Source of the DNA: Secundilactobacillus odoratitofui DSM 19909 = JCM 15043 | GTDB taxonomy: Bacteria > Bacillota > Bacilli > Lactobacillales > Lactobacillaceae | Length of the DNA: 64,000 nucleotides | Direction of reading: 5' to 3' | Assembly: GCF_001434895.1 (NCBI RefSeq) | Contig: NZ_AZEE01000030.1 | Span: forward strand, 156,260 to 220,259 | Shown: piece after piece, positions 8,791 through 18,739 of the stretch | How the letters are laid out: every line of letters begins with the position of its first letter | How positions within the stretch are numbered: position 1 is the stretch's first letter | The notes under the pieces: generated by a model | What the model was told of the DNA's origin: nothing | Databases searched by the model: none | What the model saw: the letters and a program-made list of their open reading frames with translations, nothing else | Position numbers and translations under genes: made by a program

Positions 8791-10341
8791 TTGGCAAAGG
8801 TGGATTTATCGTCCTTTGATAAGATCATTGTGCTGGACTTCGGTTCTCAGTACAATCAGTTGATTACTCGCCGGATTCGTGACCTCGGCATCTATTCTGA
8901 ATTGATGTCACATAAGATCACAGCCGATGAAGTCAAAGCCCTTAATCCCAAGGGTATCATCTTTTCGGGTGGCCCTAACAGTGTGTATGCTAAGGATGCG
9001 CTGCGGGTTGACCCTGAGATTTTCAAGTTAGGCATTCCAATTTTGGGAATTTGTTACGGGATGCAGTTAATGGCTTACACGTTGGATGGTCAAGTCGACT
9101 CTGACAACGGTCAGTACGGTCGGGCTGCCATCACCGTTACCAGTGATGATGCCAAGTTATTTGCCAACACACCACGGGAACAAAACGTCTGGATGAGTCA
9201 TGGTGACTTGGTTACCAAGGTGCCAGAAGGCTTTACTGCCGTTGCAACCAGTCCCGAATGCCCAATTTCTGCAATGCAGGATACGGCGCGTAACTTCTAC
9301 GGCATTCAATTCCATGCCGAAGTTCGTAACACTGATTATGGTAACGAAATCTTGAAGCACTTCGCCTTTGACGTGTGCCAAGCTGAAGCAAACTGGTCAA
9401 TGGATGACTTCATTGACTTACAAATTCAACATATTCGTGAAACTGTCGGTGACAAGAAGGTCTTACTTGGCCTTTCCGGTGGGGTTGATTCTTCCGTTGT
9501 CGGCGTGCTCTTGCACAAGGCCATTGGTAGTCAACTAACCAGTATTTTCGTTGATCACGGTCTGTTGCGTAAGGGTGAAGCTGAACAAGTGATGGACAGC
9601 TTGAAAGGTAAGTTCGGGTTGAACATTATCCAAGTCAACGCCCAAGAACGGTTCTTGTCGAAGCTGGCTGGTGTCAGCGAACCCGAAAAGAAGCGGAAAA
9701 TCATTGGTAACGAATTTATCCAAGTCTTCAATGATGAAGCCCAAAAGTTGGACGGCATCGACTTCTTGGCTCAAGGTACGTTGTATACCGACGTGATTGA
9801 AAGTGGAACTGACACAGCGCAAACCATCAAATCTCACCATAATGTGGGCGGTTTGCCAGAAGATATGCACTTCCAATTGATCGAACCACTGCGTTCACTC
9901 TTCAAGGATGAAGCCCGTGAATTAGGTGAGAAGTTGGGCATGCCATCCGATTTAGTTTGGCGCCAACCATTCCCTGGTCCTGGTCTGGGCATTCGAGTTA
10001 TCGGTGAAATCACCGAAGAAAAGCTCGAAATTGTCCGTGATAGTGACCTGATTCTCCGGGAAGAAATTAAAAAAGCCGGCTTAGACCGCGACATCTGGCA
10101 ATACTTCACCGTCTTACCAGGAATTCGTTCAGTCGGTGTCATGGGTGACGGCCGGACCTACGATTACACCGTTGGTATCCGGGCCGTAACGTCAATCGAT
10201 GGGATGACTGCTGACTTTGCACACATTCCATACGAAGTCTTAGCTCAAATTAGTACGCGAATCGTTAACGAAGTGAAGCATGTTAACCGTATCGTGTATG
10301 ATGTAACGAGTAAGCCGCCTTCGACCATTGAGTGGGAATAA
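8791..10341 (+). CDS. guaA: GMP synthase (glutamine-hydrolysing)
   Basis: 516 residues. The start is TTG at 8791 ([17 protein letters not shown]), with an AAAGG-type ribosome binding site; the frame extends further upstream without support. The class I glutamine amidotransferase domain comes first, with the nucleophile in GICYGMQ near residue 88 and the histidine in GIQFHAEV. The ATP-pyrophosphatase domain follows, with [11 protein letters not shown] near residue 228. The C-terminal dimerisation domain ends KPPSTIEWE, the family's usual end. It converts XMP, ATP and glutamine to GMP. Transcription is probably independent, from the promoter just upstream. Confidence 0.97.
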   Translation: MAKVDLSSFDKIIVLDFGSQYNQLITRRIRDLGIYSELMSHKITADEVKALNPKGIIFSGGPNSVYAKDALRVDPEIFKLGIPILGICYGMQLMAYTLDGQVDSDNGQYGRAAITVTSDDAKLFANTPREQNVWMSHGDLVTKVPEGFTAVATSPECPISAMQDTARNFYGIQFHAEVRNTDYGNEILKHFAFDVCQAEANWSMDDFIDLQIQHIRETVGDKKVLLGLSGGVDSSVVGVLLHKAIGSQLTSIFVDHGLLRKGEAEQVMDSLKGKFGLNIIQVNAQERFLSKLAGVSEPEKKRKIIGNEFIQVFNDEAQKLDGIDFLAQGTLYTDVIESGTDTAQTIKSHHNVGGLPEDMHFQLIEPLRSLFKDEARELGEKLGMPSDLVWRQPFPGPGLGIRVIGEITEEKLEIVRDSDLILREEIKKAGLDRDIWQYFTVLPGIRSVGVMGDGRTYDYTVGIRAVTSIDGMTADFAHIPYEVLAQISTRIVNEVKHVNRIVYDVTSKPPSTIEWE

Positions 10342-10394
10342 GTCTGATATTTTAGGCTGAGTTCTTGCTCGTTAAATGATTAAGATGAAATTTG

Positions 10395-10442
10395 AAAGCT
10401 ACTGCGAGTACTTAGAGATAAGTGCCAGCAGTGGCTTTTTTG
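10395..10442 (+). terminator. Intrinsic terminator after guaA
   Basis: AAAGCTACTGC pairs with GCAGTGGCTTT across a loop of about 24 bases and is followed by T-rich sequence. Confidence 0.65.
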
Positions 10443-10631
10443 CTGTTATGAAAAATTGACTGTTAAAAGCGATTTTAGTTATTTTAAAGTTGATAGAAGA
10501 TTGGAGAAGTATGTGCTTTCTGTAGTTAACATTCATGCTTACTCAGAAGTTTTTTATGAGAGATAGTATGTAGGCTTGCAAGTAACAATTAGTGTGATTA
10601 ATTATTTTTTAAGTAACTCATTAATGTTTTA
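10443..10631. other. Intergenic stretch, AT-rich
   Basis: No gene, repeat or clear signal was seen between the guaA terminator and the next promoter. The base composition is strikingly AT-rich, with a tract around 10590-10690 of the kind often found upstream of strongly expressed genes. Confidence 0.5.
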
Positions 10632-10660
10632 TTGACACATTAATATACATTTATTAGTAT
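10632..10660 (+). promoter_or_regulatory. Promoter of the secreted-protein operon
   Basis: A consensus TTGACA (10632-10637), a 17-base spacer and TAGTAT (10655-10660). This leaves a 5' leader of about 170 bases, in which CAACGCCAAC (around 10771) can pair with GTTGGCATTG (around 10795). Confidence 0.6.
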
Positions 10661-10835
10661 TAGTTTAACAAAATATTTATATCAGAATATTTTAGAAAAG
10701 GTATAGGTCCATTAGACTAAAAAGGGGGAACTGATCGCATCAGTATTATTGTTAATGGGTACTTATTTTCCAACGCCAACTAAAATTTTGAATGGTTGGC
10801 ATTGAACATATTCTGTAATTCTTGGGGGAATTAGG

Positions 10836-11423
10836 ATGACACATTTTAGAAAAAGTTTAGGGTTATTGGGTGTTTCACTTGGCTTGATTGGTGGCGCAAT
10901 CGTAGTTGGTAGTACGGAAACTGCAAATGCGGCTACATGGCACAAAGGCATCCCTAGCACATTTAAGACGCATAAGTATTGGGTAACAAAGTCCAAAGTT
11001 AAGACTGAGTATGGTAAGAACTACTATGGCCGAAAGTACATTACATTTTCATACCGGAATAAGATTTGGTCAATCACCCGATTTGATGCGATGTACTACA
11101 AGGATGGCAAGGGTTACATCAACAATAATTTTATTAACTACGATTCCGGAGAAGGTACACCATATTTAGCGTATGCCAAAACTAAGAAGAATACGTACGA
11201 GTTGAAGCGGACGAAGCAGATGTCTGGTTGGCCTGAGCGACATTACAGATTCCAAAAATCCGGTAGTACGTATAAAGTTTGGACTAGATCTTACTGGAAT
11301 CATATTGATCCCAATGTCGCTTCGAATCGAACTGAAAAGAAGTGGACTAAAGTTGGCAACTTTTCAATCTTGAAAAAGGGCGTTCGGCAAAGCACGTTAG
11401 ATAAAAAAGATCCGCTGAAATAA
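10836..11423 (+). CDS. Secreted protein of unknown function
   Basis: 195 residues. ATG at 10836 lies behind TTGGGGGAATTAGG. A clear signal peptide (KS-LGLLGVSLGLIGGAIVVG) ends with ANA-ATWHKGIPSTFK, and cleavage is expected after ANA. The first mature residues match those of the protein at 965-1387 (ASWHKGVPSTIK), so they are paralogs. The mature domain is rich in Tyr, Trp and Lys and has a predicted high pI. No catalytic motif was recognised. It heads a run of four co-directional genes for exported or membrane proteins. A role at the cell surface is inferred. Confidence 0.75.
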   Translation: MTHFRKSLGLLGVSLGLIGGAIVVGSTETANAATWHKGIPSTFKTHKYWVTKSKVKTEYGKNYYGRKYITFSYRNKIWSITRFDAMYYKDGKGYINNNFINYDSGEGTPYLAYAKTKKNTYELKRTKQMSGWPERHYRFQKSGSTYKVWTRSYWNHIDPNVASNRTEKKWTKVGNFSILKKGVRQSTLDKKDPLK

Positions 11424-11469
11424 ATTATCAGTTAACTGAATACATTTAAAAATTCATGGGGGAATTAAC

Positions 11470-12069
11470 ATGATTAAATTGAAAACGGCCTTTTTATTAA
11501 TTGCCGCCACTTTGGGTTTAGGCATGGCAACGACGAGTCACGCGCAGGCTAAAGTTTTGAAGTATCGTACCACATCTTCTAACGCCTTTAGTTATACGAA
11601 GTACCATCAGGCTTTTATGTATGGTGGAAGAGAGGGTAAATCAACTTTACTATTTAAAACAAAGTTTGCGGCCAACGCTGATTTTGATAATTTTTATACG
11701 AAATATACTAAGACACAGCAAAATCAGATTTTGGATGCATACGGTCCAGTATTTAATGATGGATTAGCGCATAAAGTTTTTTATGCACGGAAAGTTAAAG
11801 GTTATCCAAAACTAATGCAGCTAAAAATTGGCAAAAAAACCTGGTACACCTTTTTGTTAGACGCTAAATTTTATAGATACAACACGTGGCGTTCCGGCCA
11901 TAAAATTAAATCTTTACTACCACCTACGGACAAGAAGCACATTATGCTAAAAGCCAAAACGCACGTTTATTCTTCTCAACCATGGGTAGAAAATTGGGCT
12001 TTTAAACAGAATCCTGGTTATACGTGGTACCGCTACAACGGTCACAGTTGGTACAAGTTTGATAAATAA
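11470..12069 (+). CDS. Secreted protein of unknown function
   Basis: 199 residues, 46 bases after the preceding gene. ATG follows GGGGGAATTAAC. The signal peptide (about residues 5-24) ends SHAQA, with cleavage before KVLKYRTTS. The mature protein is basic and aromatic-rich, with many short Tyr/Trp-Tyr runs (TWYTF, TWYRYNGHSWYKF). This pattern is typical of small lactobacillus surface proteins without a known fold. No sortase motif was seen. It belongs to the same transcription unit as its neighbours, with a weak terminator-like hairpin after it. Confidence 0.72.
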   Translation: MIKLKTAFLLIAATLGLGMATTSHAQAKVLKYRTTSSNAFSYTKYHQAFMYGGREGKSTLLFKTKFAANADFDNFYTKYTKTQQNQILDAYGPVFNDGLAHKVFYARKVKGYPKLMQLKIGKKTWYTFLLDAKFYRYNTWRSGHKIKSLLPPTDKKHIMLKAKTHVYSSQPWVENWAFKQNPGYTWYRYNGHSWYKFDK

Positions 12070-12087
12070 TTTAAAGAATGAATCCTA

Positions 12088-12117
12088 AAAAACGTCTTGA
12101 TTAAAGGCGTTTTTTGT
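12088..12117 (+). terminator. Weak terminator-like hairpin inside the operon
   Basis: AAAAAACGTCTT and AAAGGCGTTTTTT form a short AT-rich stem ending in a T-run. It probably allows partial read-through into the zinc-ribbon gene. Confidence 0.45.
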
Positions 12118-12150
12118 CAATTAATCACGAATTTTGGGGGAACTAAAGAG

Positions 12151-12777
12151 ATGACAAATCGTAACTATTGCACCAATTGTGGTGAAGAAATGCCAATTGA
12201 CGTACCTTTCTGTGGCAATTGTGGCGTCGCAAAGGGAACGGCAAATAACTTCTGTGCTAATTGTGGATCCGCAGTGATTGCAGGTTCAGCTTTTTGTACT
12301 GTTTGTGGCGCAAAACTACTAGTTGAATCAATGCAACAAAATAACCAACAACCGGCAATGGTGAATAATAATCAGAACGCTGGCAATACCAATCAAAATG
12401 CTCGACATCACTCAAATCTCTTACCGTGGCTGATTGGTGGGGTTTTCGTGCTGATTGTAGCAGTGGTCATTTTATTGCCTAAAGATCCTAATGGAAAATT
12501 CGTATATCAAAAGATTGATACTTCCGACTCAGCCAAGGAAAAGATTACCAAAACATTCACGATTTCCGGTGAGAAATATACGTTCCACGGTGTTGTAAAA
12601 GTTCAACAATCAGACGGTAAATACGTCAATGCGGGGACTACTGACGAAAAAGGCAAGGTTAAGTACAAGAAAGATAAAATTATGTTCACTAACACGAATG
12701 GAACAAGCATCGTTGGTAATTTAGCCAAAGATCATAAAAGTATTATTTACGACGGTCAAAACTTTAAAAAGAAGTAG
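12151..12777 (+). CDS. Double zinc-ribbon membrane protein
   Basis: 208 residues. ATG at 12151 is preferred because TTTTGGGGGAACTAAAGAG lies directly upstream. Cys knuckles YCTNCGEEMP/FCGNCG and FCANCGSAV/FCTVCG form two zinc-ribbon modules in the first 60 residues. An Asn/Gln-rich linker and a single membrane segment (LLPWLIGGVFVLIVAVVIL, about residues 90-110) follow. The outside domain of about 90 residues (KITKTFTISGEKYTFHG and onward) resembles a small lipocalin-like or DUF domain that I cannot name. The zinc ribbons are probably cytoplasmic. A decayed relative sits at 23522-23808, beyond the defence island. Confidence 0.8.
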   Translation: MTNRNYCTNCGEEMPIDVPFCGNCGVAKGTANNFCANCGSAVIAGSAFCTVCGAKLLVESMQQNNQQPAMVNNNQNAGNTNQNARHHSNLLPWLIGGVFVLIVAVVILLPKDPNGKFVYQKIDTSDSAKEKITKTFTISGEKYTFHGVVKVQQSDGKYVNAGTTDEKGKVKYKKDKIMFTNTNGTSIVGNLAKDHKSIIYDGQNFKKK

Positions 12778-12804
12778 TCAGTATTTATATTGGGGGACTT
12801 GGAT

Positions 12805-13365
12805 ATGTTTAAGAAAGTCGGCGTCACATTTTCAATCATGTTAACCGCAGTCTTGATGCTAGCAGGTTGCGGCAAACACCAAACTGAAAACACCGATGGC
12901 AGTTCAAAAGTGACGAGCAGTAAATCGACTGCCACCAGTGGCCAACAAAGTAGTGATACGCATAAATCGAAAAGTAATATCTTTGAAATATCAAAAAGAA
13001 AATTGGCAAACGATAAAAAAATCGTGACGGAAAAATTAACTAGCCAAGATTATATGATCATGCCGGTACTTTATAATGGCGAGGATGTTAATCAAGCGAT
13101 GTCCAAACAAAAAGCACCACAAAACACAGCCCATGACTATGCCATTTCAGTTCATTTTGAAAATAATGGTACTGCGGAATTGACGCATTTAGGACAGGTG
13201 CGGCCAGATGACGAAACCTACAAAATTTCGGCGCAGACGATTTCGGTTGGCGAGAACCAAATCCCATACCGTATTAGTAATAAACAGGTATCATTTTCTT
13301 CTTGGACGGGTTCTGACACTCAAGGTGGAAAAATTACTTATCAATTAGTGGTAGCTCAGAATTGA
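12805..13365 (+). CDS. Lipoprotein of unknown function
   Basis: 186 residues. ATG at 12805 lies behind ATTGGGGGACTTGG. The N-terminus MFKKVGVTFSIMLTAVLMLAGCGK is a lipoprotein signal with lipobox LAGC, so it should be anchored on the outer face of the membrane. A Ser/Thr/Lys spacer and a domain of about 130 residues with no recognised motif follow. It is the last gene of the four-gene unit and is followed by a strong terminator. Confidence 0.78.
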   Translation: MFKKVGVTFSIMLTAVLMLAGCGKHQTENTDGSSKVTSSKSTATSGQQSSDTHKSKSNIFEISKRKLANDKKIVTEKLTSQDYMIMPVLYNGEDVNQAMSKQKAPQNTAHDYAISVHFENNGTAELTHLGQVRPDDETYKISAQTISVGENQIPYRISNKQVSFSSWTGSDTQGGKITYQLVVAQN

Positions 13366-13424
13366 AATAGATTTAATGAACCGTACCCCAAAATGATTGG
13401 TTCTTCGTCAAACATCCTAAAGTA

Positions 13425-13465
13425 AGAGGTATCAAGATTGTGACGACAATCTTGATACCTCTTTT
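13425..13465 (+). terminator. Strong terminator of the secreted-protein operon
   Basis: A perfect 17-bp stem, AGAGGTATCAAGATTGT with its complement, has a four-base loop and a TTTTA tail. Confidence 0.88.
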
Positions 13466-14094
13466 ACTATACTTAAATTGAGATTGAGGTCGTCAATTCC
13501 AGTGGAAGTTAAATTCTGGGTGTCAAACTGAAGTTGAGAAGCAAACTGTAAATCAATTCCAAATAAGGTAGCACAGGTAAAATTTGGTTTCAAAGGTGTA
13601 AGGAAAATAGGGTAAAATGAACATCGCCGGTTAAATTTTATTCGTTTTGCACATTTGCATTATGTGATTGGAAATGTTTGAGCTACCGACTACTCAGACT
13701 CAAATCTTTGGAATTTCAGAGTAGCTTGTCCACCAATCAGAGGCACAAATGTCGTTGGAAAATCAAGTTATCTATAGCGGAATACTGGGTGTGGTCTTTA
13801 TTTTGAGGCGACTGTAATGAAGAAATTTTTTTGACTCAAGTGTTTCCGACTCAGGTGTTTCCAAAAATTGGTGGTGTTAGCGAGTTGGTTTACTTGACGA
13901 GAAAATGAAAAATCCTGTAATCATTAGTTTCTTGTCTAAGAATGGTAGGACACTCCAAGCTTCAATTATTGTAGGAGATAACGTGTGCTTCCTTATATTT
14001 ATTAGGTAACGAAATACATTATTGTATAGCTTCTTGTGTCTTACTACACTTTATTGGATAATTAGATTAAGAATACTATTTAGGGGAGAACATA
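13466..14094. other. 629-base intergenic stretch at the left edge of the defence island
   Basis: No credible gene on either strand and no tRNA or attachment-site-like repeat was recognised. CTACCGACTACTCAGA and TTTCAGAGTAGCTTGTCC around 13683-13730 can form a short imperfect hairpin. This is the probable left boundary of the accessory region. Confidence 0.45.
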
Positions 14095-16797
14095 ATGGCA
14101 ATCATTGAGTATGAGGATCAAATTCAAGAAATCGTGGATAAACTGGATCACTCTGAGTTTATCTATGATTTTTTAAGTGTCTATGATATTCCAAGAGCAA
14201 CGATTACGAAATTGCGAAAAGGAATAAATAACTTAGCAACAGAAATCGGCGCTGTATATCTTAAAAATAAATTGTATTTCAGAGAAGGTATTGGTAATCT
14301 AATGCAGGATTTTGCTGACTTACAAGAACGCGTAGACGAAATCGGTTCTAAGCCACGGTATCTTCTTGTTACGGATTATCAGCACTTACTAGCTAAGGAT
14401 ACAAAGACCAACGAAACGTTAAATATTAAATTTGATAAGTTGCCACAGTATTTTGACTTTTTTCTTGCGTGGAACGGAATTGAAAAGGTCGATTTTGATA
14501 AGGAAAATCCAGCTGATGTTCGTGCTGCCGAACGATTTGCAAAGCTATACGATGTTGTGGTTAATGATAACCCCGATGCAACACGCAAAGGGTTAAATCT
14601 TTTCTTGATCCGTATCCTGTTCTGTCTATTTGCTGAAGACACCAATATTTTTAAACATGACTTGTTTACTAATCGGGTTAAGCAGATGACTGCAGATGAC
14701 GGTAGCGACTTCAATCAATTCATCGGTGGTCTTTTTGGTGTGCTGGACTTTGAAAAGAGTCAGCGACCAGCAAATACTCCCGATTGGTTGAATGAATTTC
14801 CGTATGTTGACGGTGATTTATTCAAAGACCAGCATGAACCTTTACACTTTAGTGCTAAGTCGCGAAAATTGATTATTGAAGCTGGGGAACGCCTTAAATG
14901 GAATCAGGTTAATCCTGATATTCTTGGTTCGATGATTCAAGCAGTTGCCAGTGAAGATAGCCGTAGCCATTTAGGGATGCACTATACGTCAGTTCCAAAT
15001 ATTATGAAAGTTATTAAGCCGCTGTTCTTGGATGGATTGCGCGAGGACTTTGAAGTGGCTAAGGGTAACGAAGACAAATTGCAGCGGTTATACGATCGCA
15101 TTGGCAAGATTAAGTTTATGGATCCAGCCTGTGGTTCAGGTAACTTTCTGATTATCACGTATAAGGAGCTACGACAGCTTGAAATCGATATTCTAATTGA
15201 ACTTAATAACATTGGTGTTTCCACTATGTATGTGCCATCAGTTACATTGAATCAATTCTATGGAATTGAAATTGATGACTTTGCTTGTGATGTGACGCGG
15301 TTGTCGTTATGGATTGCTGAACATCAGATGAATGTGAAATTGCACGAACAAGTTCGTGATGCTGTACGTCCCACGCTGCCGTTACAGCATGCTGGGGCAA
15401 TTGTAAACGATAATGCACTTTTGGTGAACTGGAATAAGGTTATGCCAACAAGCCCCACTTCTGAAAGTTATCTATTTGGTAATCCTCCTTATCTTGGATC
15501 TTCCATGCAGAGTAAGAAACAAAAATCAGAAGTGACTGAAGTTTTATCTCACGTTATTTCAAAGTATAAGAACTTAGATTATATTGCGTGTTGGTTTGTA
15601 CTAGCAGCAAACTATTCAAAAAACTCAAAGACTCAGTTTGCATTCGTCTCAACGAATTCAATTTGTCAGGGAGAGCAAGTTGCACCATTGTGGAACGTTA
15701 TATTAAGAGACTTTGATATTAAGTTTGCATATCAGTCGTTTCCTTGGGAAAACAGTGCAAAAAACAATGCAGGTGTTGTTGTTGTAATAATTGGATTAGT
15801 TAACCACAGTATTAAAACAAAAAAGATCTTGATTGATTCGGAAAATCTGATGAGGGAGGTTGATAGCATAAGTCCATATCTTGTTGAAGGTGAAGCTATC
15901 ATTGTTGAACGTACATCCAAGCCTATAAACAATCTTCCGGAAATGGTTAAAGGAAGCCAACCATCGGATGGCGGAAACCTTATACTAACGAATGAGGAGA
16001 TAGATGATTTAAAAAAAATACCACTCAAAAATGGAATTATACGGAAATATGTTGGATCCAAAGAATTTATTAACGGAACGTATAGATACTGTTTGTGGAT
16101 GGATAAATCAAGTTATTTAGTTAATCGACAGTTCAAACAAGTTGAGATGCGGGTGAAAAACGTTGAGCGGTTTAGATTAAGTAGAAGTACGCAAATCACA
16201 AAGAATGCCGCAAAAATTCCATGGGCATTTATGCAGCGTGGCGCATATGCTACTGCGTACGGTGAAATCAAGGATGATTCTAAAATTACTATCATTGTTC
16301 CTCGTGTCTCTTCTCAAAATAGGCTCTATATTCCGATAGGGATTGTTAGTTCGGACGTAATCGTAGCTGATTCTGCAATGGCGATTTACAACTCAAGTGT
16401 ATGGATAGTGGGATTATTGATGTCAAGAATGCATATGGTATGGGCATCCAATGTTGGTGGTAAGTTAAAGTCTGATTATAGATATTCAGCTGGACTTGTT
16501 TATAATACTTTTCCGGTACCAAAAATAACTTTGCGTAGAAAAAAAGAAATTGAAGAGTTAACTTATCAGATACTTGATCTTCGTGAGGAGCGAGGACTTT
16601 CGCTAGCTGAGTTATATGGTGCTCCATTGGCGGATAAACATCCCAAAGATATGGATTCTAATCTGAAAGAAATTCACTTTGCGCTTGATGAATTAGTTGA
16701 CCGAGAATATGGAACAGGGCATTTTGAGAATGATTCTCAAAGATTAAAGTTGTTGTTGAGTATGTACAAAGAAGAGGTACGAACATTTGAAGAGTAA
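14095..16797 (+). CDS. MmeI-like N6-adenine DNA methyltransferase of a three-gene restriction-like operon
   Basis: 900 residues; ATG lies behind AGGGGAGAAC. An N-terminal domain (residues 1-150) is followed by an MmeI-type helical spacer with LIRILFCLFAEDTNIF near residue 170. Methyltransferase motif I, DPACGSGNFLI, is near residue 342, motif IV NPPYLG (the NPPY of N6-adenine enzymes) near 461, and a target-recognition region at about 600-830. MmeI-type enzymes normally carry a D...ExK nuclease in the first 100 residues. I do not see that motif here, so this copy probably only methylates and specifies the site. The stop overlaps the helicase start by 11 bases, which indicates a translationally coupled operon. 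The target-recognition part is AT-rich compared with the core genes. Confidence 0.85.
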   Translation: MAIIEYEDQIQEIVDKLDHSEFIYDFLSVYDIPRATITKLRKGINNLATEIGAVYLKNKLYFREGIGNLMQDFADLQERVDEIGSKPRYLLVTDYQHLLAKDTKTNETLNIKFDKLPQYFDFFLAWNGIEKVDFDKENPADVRAAERFAKLYDVVVNDNPDATRKGLNLFLIRILFCLFAEDTNIFKHDLFTNRVKQMTADDGSDFNQFIGGLFGVLDFEKSQRPANTPDWLNEFPYVDGDLFKDQHEPLHFSAKSRKLIIEAGERLKWNQVNPDILGSMIQAVASEDSRSHLGMHYTSVPNIMKVIKPLFLDGLREDFEVAKGNEDKLQRLYDRIGKIKFMDPACGSGNFLIITYKELRQLEIDILIELNNIGVSTMYVPSVTLNQFYGIEIDDFACDVTRLSLWIAEHQMNVKLHEQVRDAVRPTLPLQHAGAIVNDNALLVNWNKVMPTSPTSESYLFGNPPYLGSSMQSKKQKSEVTEVLSHVISKYKNLDYIACWFVLAANYSKNSKTQFAFVSTNSICQGEQVAPLWNVILRDFDIKFAYQSFPWENSAKNNAGVVVVIIGLVNHSIKTKKILIDSENLMREVDSISPYLVEGEAIIVERTSKPINNLPEMVKGSQPSDGGNLILTNEEIDDLKKIPLKNGIIRKYVGSKEFINGTYRYCLWMDKSSYLVNRQFKQVEMRVKNVERFRLSRSTQITKNAAKIPWAFMQRGAYATAYGEIKDDSKITIIVPRVSSQNRLYIPIGIVSSDVIVADSAMAIYNSSVWIVGLLMSRMHMVWASNVGGKLKSDYRYSAGLVYNTFPVPKITLRRKKEIEELTYQILDLREERGLSLAELYGAPLADKHPKDMDSNLKEIHFALDELVDREYGTGHFENDSQRLKLLLSMYKEEVRTFEE

Positions 16798-18739
16798 GCA
16801 AGTAGTCGATATAAGTTACCACCAGACTGGCAAGAGCACCAATACAAACGAATTGGGCATGCGTGAGATGCAGGCACGCGTCTATCAACATCGCAATTCA
16901 CGGTACATTTTAGTAAAAGCGCCCCCAGCTTCTGGTAAATCTCGGGCTTTGATGTTTGTTGCCCTTGATAAGCTAGCCAATCAAGGCGTTCGGAAGATTA
17001 TTGTAGCAGTACCTGAACGATCGATTGGTAAGTCTTTTCAACATACCGAGCTAACCAAGTCTGGTTTTTATGAGAATTGGATAGTAGATTCACAGTATGA
17101 TCTTACATTGAACGGGGGTGCTGCCGGAAAAGTTCAAAAATTCGTTGATTTTCTAAATGATGATACGGCGACCATTCTCATTTGCACACATGCCACGTTG
17201 CGGTTTGCCTATGAGAAAGTTGACGATGACCATAAGTTTGATAATGTAATGCTGGCTATTGATGAGTTTCATCATGTTTCTTCTGAAGATAGTTCCGTTC
17301 TGGGTGGGACGTTAAAGAACATTATGCACAATTCAACGGCACATGTTCTAGCAATGACCGGGTCTTATTTCCGTGGTGATTCATCGCCAATTCTGACACC
17401 GGGTGATGAGCAACAGTTCGATAAAATTAATTATACCTATTATGAACAATTGGACGGTTACAAGTATCTGAAATCGTTTGGCATTGATTATAAGTTTTAT
17501 CAGGGGTCGTATCTGACTGCTTTGGACAAGGCAGTAGATGTTTCTAAGAAAACCATCATTCACATTCCTAGTGTTAATTCAAGTGAATCAACTAAGGATA
17601 AGTACAATGAAGTTGATGCTATATTTGATGCCATTGGAACGGTTGAATCACAGGACGATGAAACAGGTATTTACACACTTAAGAGTCATGTAGATGGGCG
17701 TTTATTGAAGGTCGCTGATTTAGTCAATGAAGAGGGTCGCGATAAGGTTCAAGAATATTTGCGTGAGATGAAGCAGGCTGATCAGCTGGATATTTTGATT
17801 GCGTTGGGTATGGCTAAAGAGGGTTTTGACTGGCCATGGGCAGAACAGGCATTGACGATAGGTTACCGTCGTTCGCTAACGGAAATTGTGCAAATCATCG
17901 GTCGAGTTACACGGGATAGCTCCAATAAGACGCATGCCCAGTTCACAAACATGATTGAGCAGCCGGATGCTAAAGACGGTGAAGTTCAATATGCGGTCAA
18001 TTCGATTCTTAAAGCAATTACTGCCTCACTGTTGATGGAACAAGTACTGGCACCAGAGATCCATCTGAAAGCTCGTAAGCATAAGACGGACAAGTCTTCG
18101 GATAATGGTGGTGATATCTTTGTACGGGGATTAAAAGATCCGTCAACCAAGGCTGTTCGTAGCATTATTGAGAACGATATGCCTGACTTGAAGGCAGCAA
18201 TTCTACAGGATACCGCAGTGAAAAATGGTATTGCGGCTAATGTGGACGCTGAGACGATGAACAAGGAATTGATTCCTAAAGTTATTATGACTCGTTATCC
18301 AGGTCTGAATAATGATGAGGTCGAGGAAGTCCGTCAGTACGCGGTTGCAGATACTGTGCTTCGGCATGCTGTCGTGGATCAAACTACGGATAAACACGGT
18401 AATACCAACGAATTCTTACGAATGGCTGATAAGTTCATCAACGTTGATGAACTGGACATCAACCTGATTGATTCAATTAATCCGTTCCAGCGAGCTTACG
18501 AAGTATTGTCCCAGAATATTGACAGTGACGTTTTGCGGACAATTCAGCGTTCCATTGACGCGAAGAAGTTTGATTTTGATGAAGATGAACTAGTCTATCT
18601 ATATAATCAGACTAAGCAATTCATCGCTGATAATGGTCGGGAGCCGGATAAAGGAAGTCGCGACGAACTTGAAGTGAAGATGGCATATGCACTTGCTAAA
18701 CTAAGGGATATGCAGGCACGGAGGCAGCAAAATGGATAA
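16787..18739 (+). CDS. SF2 (DEAD/DEAH-type) helicase of the restriction-like operon
   Basis: 650 residues. It starts at TTG 16787 inside the end of the methyltransferase gene, with an AAGAGG ribosome binding site. Walker A APPASGKS is near residues 45-52, Walker B AIDEFHH near 158, motif III-like AMTGSYF near 190, and motif VI QIIGRVTRDS near 368. The EFDH-type box is DEFH rather than DEAD or DEAH. A long C-terminal region (about 420-650) ends with FIADNGREPDKGSRDELEVK, a module that also occurs near the N-terminus of the next protein. ATP-driven translocation on DNA or remodelling is inferred. The stop overlaps the nuclease start by eight bases. Confidence 0.85.
   Translation: MKSKQVVDISYHQTGKSTNTNELGMREMQARVYQHRNSRYILVKAPPASGKSRALMFVALDKLANQGVRKIIVAVPERSIGKSFQHTELTKSGFYENWIVDSQYDLTLNGGAAGKVQKFVDFLNDDTATILICTHATLRFAYEKVDDDHKFDNVMLAIDEFHHVSSEDSSVLGGTLKNIMHNSTAHVLAMTGSYFRGDSSPILTPGDEQQFDKINYTYYEQLDGYKYLKSFGIDYKFYQGSYLTALDKAVDVSKKTIIHIPSVNSSESTKDKYNEVDAIFDAIGTVESQDDETGIYTLKSHVDGRLLKVADLVNEEGRDKVQEYLREMKQADQLDILIALGMAKEGFDWPWAEQALTIGYRRSLTEIVQIIGRVTRDSSNKTHAQFTNMIEQPDAKDGEVQYAVNSILKAITASLLMEQVLAPEIHLKARKHKTDKSSDNGGDIFVRGLKDPSTKAVRSIIENDMPDLKAAILQDTAVKNGIAANVDAETMNKELIPKVIMTRYPGLNNDEVEEVRQYAVADTVLRHAVVDQTTDKHGNTNEFLRMADKFINVDELDINLIDSINPFQRAYEVLSQNIDSDVLRTIQRSIDAKKFDFDEDELVYLYNQTKQFIADNGREPDKGSRDELEVKMAYALAKLRDMQARRQQNG

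Noticed and set aside
10728..10804. Short hydrophobic peptide frame after AAAAAGGGGGAACTG in the leader of the secreted-protein operon
   Set aside because: It would need a CTG or ATC start only two bases from the ribosome site, so it was left as a remark on the leader only.
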